Source: Mesorhizobium sp. (GTDB lineage: Bacteria; Pseudomonadota; Alphaproteobacteria; Rhizobiales; Rhizobiaceae). Taken from it: 64,000 nt of DNA. The notes below the pieces were generated by a model, which had not been told where the DNA came from, did not search any database, and was given only the letters and a program-made list of their open reading frames with translations. This document shows positions 44,353 through 53,957 of this stretch, piece after piece. The DNA lies in NCBI RefSeq assembly GCF_016793485.1, contig NZ_JAEULZ010000016.1, positions 62,001-126,000 on the forward strand, read 5' to 3'. The translations under genes were made by a program, and so were the position numbers. The first letter of the stretch is position 1, and the number at the start of each line of letters is the position of its first letter.

Positions 44353-44967
44353 ATGGACCTGACGTCGCTTCTGATCTTTGCCGGCGCGCTGCTCGTAGCC
44401 GCCGGATCGCCCGGCCCGTCGATTGCGGCCCTTGTGTCGCGTGTCATCGCGAAGGGCTTCCGCGATGTATTTCCATTTCTGGCGGCCATGTGGATCGGCG
44501 AGGCGATATGGCTGTCGATGGCCGTGTTCGGGCTGGCATTTGTCGCGCAGACCTTCCACCTTGCTTTCTTGGTCGTGAAATGGGTCGGCGTCACCTATTT
44601 GGCATGGCTTGCCTGGAAGATGTGGACCGCTCCGGTGGCGGTGCGCGACGGCGCAATGCCGCGCGAAGATTCGCCGGCAAAGCTTTTCCTCGCCGGCATG
44701 GCCGTCACGCTCGGCAATCCGAAGATCATGATGTTTTATCTTGCGCTCCTGCCCACCATCATCGACCTCGGCTCCGTCACAATTCTCGGCTGGGTAGAAC
44801 TGACGCTGACGATGGCGCTGGTGCTTATCGCGATCGACCTGACCTGGGTTCTCGCCGCTGCGCAGGCGCGGCGGCTGCTGAAGAGCGAACGCGCCATGCG
44901 TATTGCCAACCGTATCAGCGCGGGCACCATGGCCGGTGCGGCCGCAGCCATTGCGACGCGGCCCTGA
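44353..44967 (+). CDS. LysE family translocator (first copy)
   Basis: A 204-residue membrane protein with five or six spans and the LysE/RhtB signature GSPGPSIAALVSR (about 18-30) and GNPKIMMFYLALLP (about 120-133). The family exports amino acids such as lysine, threonine or homoserine lactones. A strong AGGAGGAATCCG-type site precedes the ATG. It lies between the EamA gene and the glutamate dehydrogenase gene on the same strand, without a clear operon link. Confidence 0.92.
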   Translation: MDLTSLLIFAGALLVAAGSPGPSIAALVSRVIAKGFRDVFPFLAAMWIGEAIWLSMAVFGLAFVAQTFHLAFLVVKWVGVTYLAWLAWKMWTAPVAVRDGAMPREDSPAKLFLAGMAVTLGNPKIMMFYLALLPTIIDLGSVTILGWVELTLTMALVLIAIDLTWVLAAAQARRLLKSERAMRIANRISAGTMAGAAAAIATRP

Positions 44968-45083
44968 GCGTCACATCTCCTTCACGTCATGTCGGCATGT
45001 GAAACGGCGGCAGGTGGTCGCCAAACTGTCGCCTTCTGCTACGATAGTCGCAAAAGCATGCTTCGAGGGAGGGATTCGACGTC

Positions 45084-48000
45084 ATGGCCGACACGCGCGC
45101 CACATTCGCAAAGGTAGCCCGCTCGGGCAAGTCCTCCAGACCCGCCCGGTCGACCCTCCATTTGATGGAGAGGGCGCCGGCTGAGGACGTCGCCGCTTAT
45201 GAGAAGAGCGTGCTGGATAGAGCCGCGGCACTCGCAGAAAGGGCCGTTCTTTCGCACCGCAAGGGCGAAAGCGTCATATCCATAGTGAACGATCCGGCAA
45301 TCGTCTGCGAAGGACGCGGGCAGACCGTGATTACCGTGGTCAACGACAACATGCCTTTCCTGTTCGATTCGGTGATCGGTGAGGTTTCCGACACCGCCGG
45401 CGAGCCCACGCTGGTTGTGCACCCGGTGATCGGCGTCCGGCACGACAGGAAGGGCGTCAGCGAAATCGTCGGCGACGGCGTGAAGGACGTGGACCGTCTT
45501 TCGGTAATCCACATCCATGTCGGCGCACTTTCCGAGGAGGACGCGACCGGTCTCAAGCAACGGCTTCAGAAGGTCTTGGCCCAGGTCCGCGCAGCGGTTG
45601 CCGACTGGAAGCCCATGCTTTCGCGGCTGGAGCGGGTCATCTCGGACTACCGCGACCAGCCACCGCCGCTGGACAAGCGCACGGTGGCCGAAGCGCTCGC
45701 CTTCCTGGAATGGCTGCGGGACGACAACTTCACCTTCCTCGGCATGCGTGAGTTCCATTACACGGGCGGCGAGAAGACCGGCACCCTCACACGGGCGAAA
45801 GCACCGGGGCTGGGCATACTCGCAGACCCTGACGTGCGCGTCCTGCGCCGGGTCGGCGGCGAGGCGACAACGCCAGAGATCCGAGCTTTCCTCCACGGAC
45901 CGGAGCCGCTGATCGTCACCAAGGCCAACGCCAAGTCCCACGTGCACCGCCGCGCCTATCTCGACTATATCGGCATCAAGACATTCAATGGCAGAGGTAA
46001 GCTGACGGGCGAACTGCGTGTCGTCGGCCTCTTCACCTCGACCGCCTACACGCGCTCGGTCATGAAGATCCCCTACCTGCGCTCAAAGGCCGAGGCGGTG
46101 ATCCGCAAGTCCGGCTTCAACCCGGATGATCATTCCGGCAAGGCGTTGATCAACGTGCTCGAAAGCTATCCGCGCGACGAGCTGTTCCAGGTTCCCGTGC
46201 CTGTCCTGCGCAAGCATGCCGATGTGATCCTCGGGCTGACAGAACGCCCTCGGGTCAGGGTGCTCTACCGTGTCGACCAGTTCGACCGTTTCGTCTCTGT
46301 CATCGTCTTCGTGCCACGCGATCGATACGACTCGATCGTACGGGAACGGATCGGACAATATCTGAAGACCGTGTTCGGCGGGCGTGTATCGGCCTATTAC
46401 CCGGCATTCCCTGAAGGCGGGCTGGCGCGCGTTCATTTCATCATCGGGCGTTCCGGCGGCAAAACGCCAAAGGTCGACCCGCAGGAAATCGAGCGGGAAA
46501 TCCGCGATATCGCCCGCACATGGGAAGATTCGCTGCGCGAGGCGGCAGCCGATTCGGGCGCCGATACCGCGCTGCTTTCGGTCGCCGCAAGGCTCCCGGT
46601 GAGCTATCGCGGTTCGTTCAGCGCGGCGGAGGCGCTGCGCGACGCCCGCCGCATTGCGGTCGTCGGGCCCGATCGCCCCATCATCATCGACTACTATCAT
46701 CAGCAGGGTCAGTCGCCCTCGCAGGCCTCACTCAAGATCTATCATCACGGCCGTCCCGTATCACTGTCGCGCCGGGTCCCGGTGCTCGAGAACATGGGGT
46801 TTCGGGTGATCAGCGAGCGCACGTTCGAAGTGCAGGGTTCGCCGGACGGACCCGTCTTTATCCACGACATGGAACTCGAGAACGCGTTCGGCCAACCGAT
46901 CGACCTTGCCGATGGCGGCAAGCTTTTCGAGGCTGTGTTCCTGTCGGTGTGGCGGCAGGAGGCGGACAGCGACTATTTCAATGCGCTCGCGCAGACGGCT
47001 GGCCTCGACGTCTCCGCGATCGGCGTGCTGCGCGCCTATGGCCGATACCTGCAGCAGGCCGGCATCCCGCAGAGCCAGGGTTTCGTCGCGGGCGTTCTGT
47101 CGCGCTATCCGGACATCACACGCGCGCTTCACGACATGTTCGTCCTGCGCCTTCGGCCGACGAGCAGCAAGGAAGACATGGTCTCCGCCAAGCATCTCAA
47201 GGCGAAGATCAAGGACGCCCTCAACGACGTTCCGAACATCGACGACGACACGATCATCCGCAGGTACCTGAACCTGATCGAAGCGACGTTGAGGACGAAC
47301 CATTTCGTGCCGGACCTGTCGGAGCGCGGACAATCGCTGGCCCTTAAGCTCGATTCCCGCATCGTCGATGGCCTGCCCGAACCACGTCCATGGCGCGAGA
47401 TTTTCGTCTACGGCCCGGAAGTGGAGGGCGTGCACCTGCGCTTCGGTCCCGTGGCGCGCGGCGGCCTGCGCTGGTCGGATCGCGCGACCGACTACCGGAC
47501 CGAGGTGCTGGGCCTCGTCAAGGCGCAGCAGGTCAAGAATGCGGTCATCGTTCCGGTCGGGGCGAAGGGCGGCTTCTATCCGAAGCGGCCGACGACAGGC
47601 CTCACCCGCGACCAGATTTTCGAGGCCGGCAGGGCAGCCTATGTCAACTTCGTGTCCAGCCTGCTTTCCATCACGGACAACATCGAAGGAGACCATGTCG
47701 CGCCGCCCGCCGATGTGACGCGCCGGGATAAGGACGACCCTTACTTCGTCGTCGCGGCCGACAAGGGCACCGCGACCTTCTCCGACACCGCCAACGCCAT
47801 CAGCCAGAAACACGGCTTCTGGCTTGACGACGCCTTCGCGTCCGGAGGCTCGGCAGGCTACGACCACAAGGGCATGGGCATTACCGCCAAGGGCGCGTGG
47901 GAAGCGGTCAAGCGCCACTTCCGCGAGATGAACCGCGATATCCAGACAACGCCGTTCAGCGTCGTCGGCGTCGGCGACATGTCGGGAGACGTATTCGGCA

Positions 48001-49844
48001 ACGGCATGCTGCTCTCCGACCAGACGCGATTGATCGCGGCGTTCGACCATCGCGACATCTTCATCGATCCCGACCCTGATCCGGCGGCGTCGATCGCCGA
48101 ACGCAGGCGGCTCTTCGCGCTGCCCCGGTCGAGCTGGCAGGACTACGACAAAAGCAAGATGTCGAAAGGCGGCGTGATCGTCTCCCGTAGCCAGAAATCG
48201 ATTTCGCTGACGCCTGAAGCCGCCGCTGCGATTGGACTGGACAAGACGGTTGCAACGCCCGTCGAGATCATGAAGGCGATCCTAAGGGCCTCGGTCGATC
48301 TGTTGTGGTTCGGCGGTATCGGCACATACATCCGTGCGACAGGCGAAACCAATCAGGAAGTTGGCGACCGTGCCAATGATGCGATCCGGGTCACCGCCGC
48401 CGAGCTGCGCGCGAAAGTGATCGGTGAGGGAGCCAATCTCGGCGTCACGCAGCGCGCTCGCATTGAATTCGGGCTTCTCGGCGGCGCCTGCAATTCGGAC
48501 GCCATCGACAATTCCGGCGGCGTCAACTGCTCCGACGTAGAGGTCAACATCAAGATCGCGCTCGCATCTGCGATGCGTAAGGGAACGCTTACGCGACCCT
48601 CGCGCAACAAGCTGCTCGCGGACATGACGGGCGAGGTGTCTCAACTGGTACTTGCCAACAATTACGGGCAGACCCTAGCGCTTTCGGTCGCACAGAAAGC
48701 GGGGCTGACGGATTTCGCGCACCACGTCCGCTTCATGGCCGCCCTCGAGGCAAGGGACCTACTCGACCGCGAGGTGGAGAATCTTCCGTCGCCGGCAGAT
48801 CTGATCGAGCGCGAAGCGCGCCGCGAACCCCTGACCCGAGCCGAGCTAGGCGTTCTTCTTGCCTACGCCAAAATTGTCTTCTTCTCGGACATCATCGCAA
48901 GCGACGTCCCTGACGAGCAGCATTTCGAGCAGGATCTCAGCGCATATTTCCCGGACCGGATGGAGCGGAAGTTCGCCGGCGAAATCGCCTCGCATCGGCT
49001 CCGTCGCGAGATCATCACGCGCGTCGTCATCAACGACATGATCAATCGCGGTGGACCGTCCTTCGTCACGCGACTGCGCGAAGCGACAGGCTGCGAGACG
49101 CGCGAGGTGGTGCGTGCCTTCGCCATCGTGCGGGACGGGTTCGCGCTACCGGCGCTCTACGCAGAGATCGATGCGCTCGACAATCGCATCGACGGCCAGT
49201 TCCAACTGGACCTCTACGCGAGCGCGGGCCGCGTGCTGTTCGAGGCCGTGGCCTGGGATCTGAAGAACGGCACCGGCGACAAGCCTCTGGCCGAGCAGAT
49301 CGCAGCGCTTCGCGAAGCGCGCCGCGTCCTGGAGCCAAAGCTCCAATCGCTTTTGCCGGAATTTCCGAAGGAGAGGCTGGCTGCCCGCAAGCTTGGCCTT
49401 GTCGAATCCGGCGTACCTGAAAAGCTGGCGGCGCGCCTCGCTTTGCTCGATGCTTCGGCATTGATCCCTGACATCGCGCTTGTCGCATCCGATGCAGGGG
49501 CGGAGCTTATCGACGCGGCGAAGGCATTTTTCGCAGTGACGCACGCGTTTCGTATCGGACGTATCGAGGATGCGGCCGGTTCCATCACGCCATCTGACTA
49601 TTACGAAGACATGGCGCTATCGCGGGCCGGCGATACGATCGACGCGGCGAGGCGGGGCATTGCGGTCGCGGCACTTTCGGGCCATGCCAAGCAAGCCGAT
49701 CCGGTCGCGTCGTGGCTGGAGGCCGGTGGCGAACGCGTCGCCAGAACACGCGAACGGTTGCAGGCGCTGACGGAGGGGGGCGAGATCACGGTCTCTCGCC
49801 TTTCGGTGGCGGCCGGTTTGATGAGCGATTTGGCCAATGCCTGA
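45084..49844 (+). CDS. NAD-specific glutamate dehydrogenase (large, about 180 kDa class)
   Basis: Oxidatively deaminates glutamate to 2-oxoglutarate and ammonia, a catabolic entry of amino acids to the TCA cycle. The 1586-residue product is full length for the L-GDH180 class of proteobacteria and actinobacteria. The N-terminal half holds ACT-like regulatory regions; the catalytic core begins with ARGGLRWSDR (about 790) and PVGAKGGFYPKRP (about 823-835, with the catalytic Lys), and GEGANLGVTQRARIEF follows near 1115. A GGAGGGATTCGACGTC leader precedes the ATG. It is a single gene, not an operon with the next MFS gene, although only 22 bases separate them. Confidence 0.96.
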   Translation: MADTRATFAKVARSGKSSRPARSTLHLMERAPAEDVAAYEKSVLDRAAALAERAVLSHRKGESVISIVNDPAIVCEGRGQTVITVVNDNMPFLFDSVIGEVSDTAGEPTLVVHPVIGVRHDRKGVSEIVGDGVKDVDRLSVIHIHVGALSEEDATGLKQRLQKVLAQVRAAVADWKPMLSRLERVISDYRDQPPPLDKRTVAEALAFLEWLRDDNFTFLGMREFHYTGGEKTGTLTRAKAPGLGILADPDVRVLRRVGGEATTPEIRAFLHGPEPLIVTKANAKSHVHRRAYLDYIGIKTFNGRGKLTGELRVVGLFTSTAYTRSVMKIPYLRSKAEAVIRKSGFNPDDHSGKALINVLESYPRDELFQVPVPVLRKHADVILGLTERPRVRVLYRVDQFDRFVSVIVFVPRDRYDSIVRERIGQYLKTVFGGRVSAYYPAFPEGGLARVHFIIGRSGGKTPKVDPQEIEREIRDIARTWEDSLREAAADSGADTALLSVAARLPVSYRGSFSAAEALRDARRIAVVGPDRPIIIDYYHQQGQSPSQASLKIYHHGRPVSLSRRVPVLENMGFRVISERTFEVQGSPDGPVFIHDMELENAFGQPIDLADGGKLFEAVFLSVWRQEADSDYFNALAQTAGLDVSAIGVLRAYGRYLQQAGIPQSQGFVAGVLSRYPDITRALHDMFVLRLRPTSSKEDMVSAKHLKAKIKDALNDVPNIDDDTIIRRYLNLIEATLRTNHFVPDLSERGQSLALKLDSRIVDGLPEPRPWREIFVYGPEVEGVHLRFGPVARGGLRWSDRATDYRTEVLGLVKAQQVKNAVIVPVGAKGGFYPKRPTTGLTRDQIFEAGRAAYVNFVSSLLSITDNIEGDHVAPPADVTRRDKDDPYFVVAADKGTATFSDTANAISQKHGFWLDDAFASGGSAGYDHKGMGITAKGAWEAVKRHFREMNRDIQTTPFSVVGVGDMSGDVFGNGMLLSDQTRLIAAFDHRDIFIDPDPDPAASIAERRRLFALPRSSWQDYDKSKMSKGGVIVSRSQKSISLTPEAAAAIGLDKTVATPVEIMKAILRASVDLLWFGGIGTYIRATGETNQEVGDRANDAIRVTAAELRAKVIGEGANLGVTQRARIEFGLLGGACNSDAIDNSGGVNCSDVEVNIKIALASAMRKGTLTRPSRNKLLADMTGEVSQLVLANNYGQTLALSVAQKAGLTDFAHHVRFMAALEARDLLDREVENLPSPADLIEREARREPLTRAELGVLLAYAKIVFFSDIIASDVPDEQHFEQDLSAYFPDRMERKFAGEIASHRLRREIITRVVINDMINRGGPSFVTRLREATGCETREVVRAFAIVRDGFALPALYAEIDALDNRIDGQFQLDLYASAGRVLFEAVAWDLKNGTGDKPLAEQIAALREARRVLEPKLQSLLPEFPKERLAARKLGLVESGVPEKLAARLALLDASALIPDIALVASDAGAELIDAAKAFFAVTHAFRIGRIEDAAGSITPSDYYEDMALSRAGDTIDAARRGIAVAALSGHAKQADPVASWLEAGGERVARTRERLQALTEGGEITVSRLSVAAGLMSDLANA

Positions 49845-49866
49845 GGCGGCCTGAAAGGACAATCGC

Positions 49867-51240
49867 GTGAGCGAGACTGAGCCAAAAGCATCCCGGCGCG
49901 GCATCTGGGGATGGATGCTGTTTGATTGGGCAGCACAGCCCTTCTTCACTGTGGTGACCACCTTCATTTTCGGCCCCTATTTCGTGTCGCGCATGGCGGC
50001 CGATCCAGTCGCCGGCCAGGCGGCCTGGGGCTACGGCATTGCGGCGGCGGGCCTTGTCATTGCAGTTCTGTCGCCGATCCTCGGTTCGATCGCCGACCAG
50101 ACCGGCCCACGAAAGCCGTGGATCGCGATCTTCGCGCTGATCAAGATCGTCAGCCTCTGCGCGCTCTGGTTCGCTGCGCCGGGATCGAGTCTCTTCTGGG
50201 TCGTGCTCGCGTTCTCGTTGGCGTCGATCGCCGCCGAGTTCTCGGTCGTCTTCAACGATTCCATGATGCCACGCCTGATTCCCAAGGCTGACATCGGCCG
50301 TGTCTCCAACGTCGCCTGGGGGCTTGGCTATCTGGGCGGCATGATCGTCCTGATCTTCGTCGTCGCCTTCATGGCGAGCTCACCGCAAACCGGCAAGACG
50401 ATGCTCGGCATGAATCCGGTCTTCGGCCTCGATGCGGCCCAAGGCCAGGATGCGCGCGCTACCGGCCCGCTTTCCGCGCTCTGGTATCTCGTCTTCATCC
50501 TGCCGATGTTCCTGTTCACGCCCGACGGCAAGAAGGGCCTGCCGATCGCAACCGCCGTGCAAAAAGGTCTCGCGGAACTGGCCTCGACCGTGCGAGAGGT
50601 CCGCAAGCGCAGCGGCATCCTGCGCTTCCTCATCGCCCGCATGATCTACCAGGACGGCGTCGCCGCGTTGCTCGCGTTGGGCGGCGTGTTCGCCGCAGCC
50701 ATGTTCGGCTGGTCGATCATGGAGATCGGCGTCTTCGGCATCATCCTCAATATCGTCGCCATCTTCGGCTGCCTCGTCGCAGGCAGGCTCGACACGAAAT
50801 TGGGATCCAAGGTCGTCGTCATGGTGTCGCTGGCGATGTTGATCGTCGCCACGCTGGGCATCATATCGACCGGCCCGGGCTATACGTTCTTCGGTATGCT
50901 GCAATTGCCCGGCGTCGATAGCGGAGGCATGTTCGGGACGCCGGCCGAGAAAGCCTACATCGTGTTCGGCCTGCTGATCGGACTGGCTTTCGGGCCTGTG
51001 CAGGCCTCGTCGCGATCCTACCTTGCACGAAGCGTGACCGCCGCCGAAGCAGGCCGCTATTTCGGCATCTATGCGCTGGCTGGCCGCGCTACCAGCTTCC
51101 TCGCGCCGTTCACGGTAGCGACCGTAACCGCGCTCGCGGACTCTCAGCGACTGGGCATGGCGACGATCCTGCTGTTTCTCGTCGGCGGCCTGATCGTGCT
51201 CTGGCCGACTCCTTATCCGGCCGACAAGGTCGAAGACTGA
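49867..51240 (+). CDS. MFS transporter, UMF1 family
   Basis: A 457-residue membrane protein with about 12 spans and the UMF1 (Atg22-like) N-terminus WGWMLFDWAAQPFFTVVTTF. GSIADQTGPRKPW (about 76-88) is the MFS loop 2-3 motif. Members of this family are proposed exporters of amino acids or small metabolites, without firm substrates. The GTG start at 49867 follows AAAGGAC. The gene ends in the intergenic repeat described next. Confidence 0.9.
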   Translation: MSETEPKASRRGIWGWMLFDWAAQPFFTVVTTFIFGPYFVSRMAADPVAGQAAWGYGIAAAGLVIAVLSPILGSIADQTGPRKPWIAIFALIKIVSLCALWFAAPGSSLFWVVLAFSLASIAAEFSVVFNDSMMPRLIPKADIGRVSNVAWGLGYLGGMIVLIFVVAFMASSPQTGKTMLGMNPVFGLDAAQGQDARATGPLSALWYLVFILPMFLFTPDGKKGLPIATAVQKGLAELASTVREVRKRSGILRFLIARMIYQDGVAALLALGGVFAAAMFGWSIMEIGVFGIILNIVAIFGCLVAGRLDTKLGSKVVVMVSLAMLIVATLGIISTGPGYTFFGMLQLPGVDSGGMFGTPAEKAYIVFGLLIGLAFGPVQASSRSYLARSVTAAEAGRYFGIYALAGRATSFLAPFTVATVTALADSQRLGMATILLFLVGGLIVLWPTPYPADKVED

Positions 51241-51307
51241 GCATGATCCCGAACCGCAGGACCGCGTTAGCGAAAAGTGGGAACCGGTTTTCGGGAAAGA
51301 TCATGCT
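51240..51307. repeat. Rhizobiales intergenic repeat (REP-like), AGCATGATC ... GATCATGCT
   Basis: A 68-base element is bounded by AGCATGATC and its exact inverse GATCATGCT, with GCGAAAAGTGGGAACCGG and TTTTCGGGAAA inside. I recognise it as a dispersed intergenic repeat common in Mesorhizobium and related genomes. Only one copy was noticed in this window. It sits between convergent genes (MFS and rpsP) and could fold on either strand. Confidence 0.8.
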
Positions 51308-51330
51308 CAAACAAACATGATTGAAGCAAA

Positions 51331-51361
51331 GAAAAACGGCGGGCGATTGCTCGCCCGCCGT
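51331..51361 (-). terminator. Terminator of the ffh-aroQ-rpsP unit
   Basis: On the minus strand a perfect 11-bp stem (ACGGCGGGCGA with TCGCCCGCCGT, loop of four) is followed by TTTTTC. It lies 30 bases after the rpsP stop and ends the unit, with no rimM or trmD following. Confidence 0.9.
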
Positions 51362-51391
51362 CTGCGTTTGGACCACCCGCAGAGAGGTTGA

Positions 51392-51781
51392 TCAGGAAGC
51401 GGCTTCTTCCGCCGGCGCGGTGGCCGCGGCGATCGCTGCTGCTGCATCTTCCTGTGCCTTCTTCAGCGCGGCGAGGCGTTCCTGCGCCTTCTTGCCGGGC
51501 TGCGCCTTGGTCGGGTTGCTGCGGGCTTCGCGCTTGGTGATGCCGGCCTCGTCGAGGAAGCGGGCGACGCGATCGGTCGGCAGCGCGCCGTTGGAAAGCC
51601 AGTGCTTCACGCGCTCCTCGTCGATCTTCACGCGCTCGCCGTCCTTCGGCAGCAGCGGGTTCCACGAGCCGACCTGCTCGATGAACCGGCCGTCGCGTGG
51701 GCTGCGCACGTCGGCGATGACGACGTGGTAGTAGGGACGCTTCTTGGAGCCCGCACGGGCCAGTCTGATCTTCAACGACAT
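51392..51781 (-). CDS. rpsP: 30S ribosomal protein S16
   Basis: A 129-residue S16 protein with the conserved core [18 protein letters not shown] and [13 protein letters not shown], and a C-terminal extension rich in Ala, Glu and Lys (about 100-129), usual for alphaproteobacteria. It assembles into the small ribosomal subunit. It is the last gene of ffh-chorismate mutase-rpsP. In many relatives rimM and trmD follow; here a terminator does. Confidence 0.96.
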   Translation of the reverse strand: MSLKIRLARAGSKKRPYYHVVIADVRSPRDGRFIEQVGSWNPLLPKDGERVKIDEERVKHWLSNGALPTDRVARFLDEAGITKREARSNPTKAQPGKKAQERLAALKKAQEDAAAAIAAATAPAEEAAS

Positions 51782-51820
51782 TCTTTAGCTCCTTGGAATT
51801 CTGTCGATTGAGTTCTGTTT

Positions 51821-52150
51821 TCAGGTGTTCTGCTTCAGCTCGCCGTTTCCGGCGGCGATCTGTTCGTGGTGACGGATCACTTCCTTGACGACGAAGTTCA
51901 GGAACTTTTCCGCGAAATCGGGATCGAGTTGCGCCTCGTCTGCAAGACGGCGCAGCCGCGCTATCTGCTGGGCCTCGCGAGCCGGATCGGCCGGCGGCAG
52001 TCCATGCTCGGCCTTGAGAACGCCGACAGCCTGCGTGCAACGAAAACGCTCCGCAAGCATATGGATCAGCGCCGCATCGATGTTGTCGATCGAGGCGCGG
52101 TAGCCCGCGAGCTTTTCGCGCGCCGTGTCCATTCCTGCCGGTTCGCTCAT
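51821..52150 (-). CDS. Chorismate mutase (AroQ type)
   Basis: A 109-residue all-helical AroQ-class chorismate mutase, converting chorismate to prephenate for phenylalanine and tyrosine. The N-terminal helix has REKLAGYRASIDNIDAALIHML, with the essential Arg near 18; the second region, AVGVLKAEHGLPPADPAREAQQIARL, holds the Lys and later Arg. It is monofunctional, not fused to prephenate dehydratase. It lies between ffh and rpsP, a common Rhizobiales order. Confidence 0.93.
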   Translation of the reverse strand: MSEPAGMDTAREKLAGYRASIDNIDAALIHMLAERFRCTQAVGVLKAEHGLPPADPAREAQQIARLRRLADEAQLDPDFAEKFLNFVVKEVIRHHEQIAAGNGELKQNT

Positions 52151-52157
52151 CTCCGCC

Positions 52158-53726
52158 TCACTTCTTCTTACCCATGCCAGGGAAGTTTCCAGGCAGACCG
52201 CCCTGACCGCCGAGGCCCGGTAGCTTCATGCCGCCAAGGCCGGGCAAACCTCCACCCATGCCCTTGCCAAGACCGGCAGCCTCGGCCTGCTTCTGCAGGG
52301 CTTCGAGCTGCTTGGGGTCCATCTTGGAAAGGTCGGGCATGCCGCCCATGCCAGGCATCATGCCTCCAAGGCCCATCTTGTTGGCGAGACCGCCCATCAT
52401 GCCGCGCATCATCCCGCCGCCCTTCCCCTTGCCGCCCATGGCCTTCATCATGTCGGCCATCTGGCGGTGCATCTTGAGCAGCTTGTTGATCTCGGAAGCG
52501 TCGGTGCCCGAGCCTGACGCGATGCGCTTCTTGCGGCTGTGCTTGAGCAGGTCGGGATTGGCGCGCTCGGCCTTGGTCATGGACGAGATGATGGCGATCT
52601 GGCGCTTGAACATGCGGTCATCGAGACCGGCTGCAGCGAGCTGATCCTTCATCTTCCCCATGCCAGGCATCATCGACATGATGCCGCCCATGCCGCCAAG
52701 CTTCGACATCTGCTCGAGCTGACCGGCGAGGTCGTTGAGGTCGAACTTGCCCTTGGCCATCTTCTCGGCCATGGCGCGCGCCTTCTCGGCGTCGATGGTC
52801 TCCGCAGCCTTTTCGACGAGGCTGACGATATCGCCCATGCCGAGGATGCGGTCGGCGATGCGCTTGGGATGGAACTCCTCCAGCGCGTCCATCTTTTCGC
52901 CGGTGCCGATCAGCTTGATCGGCTTGCCCGTGACCGCGCGCATGGAAAGGGCGGCGCCACCGCGTCCGTCGCCGTCCATGCGGGTCAGCACGAGACCTGT
53001 GATGCCGACGCGCTCATCGAAGTTGCGTGCGAGATTGACCGCGTCCTGGCCCGTCAGGGAGTCGGCGACCAGCAGAATCTCGTGCGGGTTCGACGCGCTC
53101 TTGATGTCGGCCATTTCGAGCATCAGCGGCTCGTCGATATGGGTGCGGCCGGCCGTGTCGAGGATGACGATATCGTGGCCACCCAGCCTGCCAGCCTGGA
53201 CCGCGCGCTTGGCGATGTCGACCGGCGACTGGCCTGCGATGACGGGCAACGTAGCGACACCGGTCTGCTCGCCGAGCTGTCGCAATTGCTCCTGCGCGGC
53301 GGGACGGCGCGTGTCGAGCGACGCCATCAGAACCTTGCGGTTCTGGCGATCCGTCAGGCGCCTGGCGATCTTGGCAGATGTGGTCGTCTTGCCCGAACCC
53401 TGCAGGCCGACCATCATCAGCACGACCGGGGCCGGTGCGTTGAGGTCGATCGCAACGCCATCCGAACCCAGTGTCTCGACCAGCTCGTCATGGACGATCT
53501 TGACGACCATCTGGCCGGGCTTGATCGACTTCAGCACCTCGGCGCCGACCGCCTTGGCGCGCACCCTGTCGGTGAAGGAGCGCACGACGTCCAGTGCGAC
53601 GTCGGCTTCGAGCAATGCCCTGCGAACCTCCCGCAGCGCAGCCGAGACGTCCGCCTCCGACAGCGCGCCACGGCCGGTAAGGCCGTTCAAGATCGAGCCA
53701 AGTCGTTCCTGTAAGTTCTCGAACAT
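52158..53726 (-). CDS. ffh: Signal recognition particle protein Ffh
   Basis: A 522-residue SRP GTPase that binds signal peptides of nascent membrane proteins together with 4.5S RNA and delivers them to FtsY. The N domain (about 1-90) is followed by the GTPase domain (GLQGSGKTTT, DTAGRTH, TRMDGDGRGGAAL) and a methionine-rich M domain with a long Gly/Met/Leu-rich tail. The ATG at 53726 matches the conserved MFENLQERL start. The chorismate mutase gene follows after 7 bases. A hairpin lies in its leader (53739-53760). Confidence 0.97.
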   Translation of the reverse strand: MFENLQERLGSILNGLTGRGALSEADVSAALREVRRALLEADVALDVVRSFTDRVRAKAVGAEVLKSIKPGQMVVKIVHDELVETLGSDGVAIDLNAPAPVVLMMVGLQGSGKTTTSAKIARRLTDRQNRKVLMASLDTRRPAAQEQLRQLGEQTGVATLPVIAGQSPVDIAKRAVQAGRLGGHDIVILDTAGRTHIDEPLMLEMADIKSASNPHEILLVADSLTGQDAVNLARNFDERVGITGLVLTRMDGDGRGGAALSMRAVTGKPIKLIGTGEKMDALEEFHPKRIADRILGMGDIVSLVEKAAETIDAEKARAMAEKMAKGKFDLNDLAGQLEQMSKLGGMGGIMSMMPGMGKMKDQLAAAGLDDRMFKRQIAIISSMTKAERANPDLLKHSRKKRIASGSGTDASEINKLLKMHRQMADMMKAMGGKGKGGGMMRGMMGGLANKMGLGGMMPGMGGMPDLSKMDPKQLEALQKQAEAAGLGKGMGGGLPGLGGMKLPGLGGQGGLPGNFPGMGKKK

Positions 53727-53738
53727 CTCGCTTCCTTG

Positions 53739-53760
53739 CTCCCGGCGACAAAACCGGGAG
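53739..53760 (-). promoter_or_regulatory. Hairpin in the ffh mRNA leader
   Basis: On the minus strand CTCCCGG and CCGGGAG form a 7-bp stem with an 8-base loop, ending 12 bases before the ffh start. The AGCAAGGAAGCG ribosome-binding site starts within two to three bases of the stem, so folding could hinder initiation. The regulatory role is unproven. Confidence 0.4.
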
Positions 53761-53800
53761 GTAGTGCTTCCGGACCAGTCATCCAAGCAATAAGCAAAGC

Positions 53801-53836
53801 CAAAAAGCACCCGGGGGCGCATCGCGCTGCCGGGTG
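53801..53836 (-). terminator. Terminator of the CPBP protease gene
   Basis: On the minus strand CACCCGG (53836-53830) pairs with CCGGGTG (53814-53808) across a 15-base loop and is followed by CTTTTTG. It separates the protease transcript from ffh. The 231-base gap 53727-53957 shows no gene. Confidence 0.7.
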
Positions 53837-53957
53837 TTGGCCTCCGGGATCGTCCAGCCTTAAGGCGTCCCGGTCAGCTTGCTCGGAGTATTACTCGTCG
53901 CGGAATTTGCGCGGCTTAGACAGGAAAAGCGGCAAGGAGTCAAGTTTGAGGGCGGTT

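Noticed and set aside
53727-53957. 4.5S RNA gene near ffh
   Set aside because: The gap contains a terminator and a short leader hairpin but no SRP RNA tetraloop domain.
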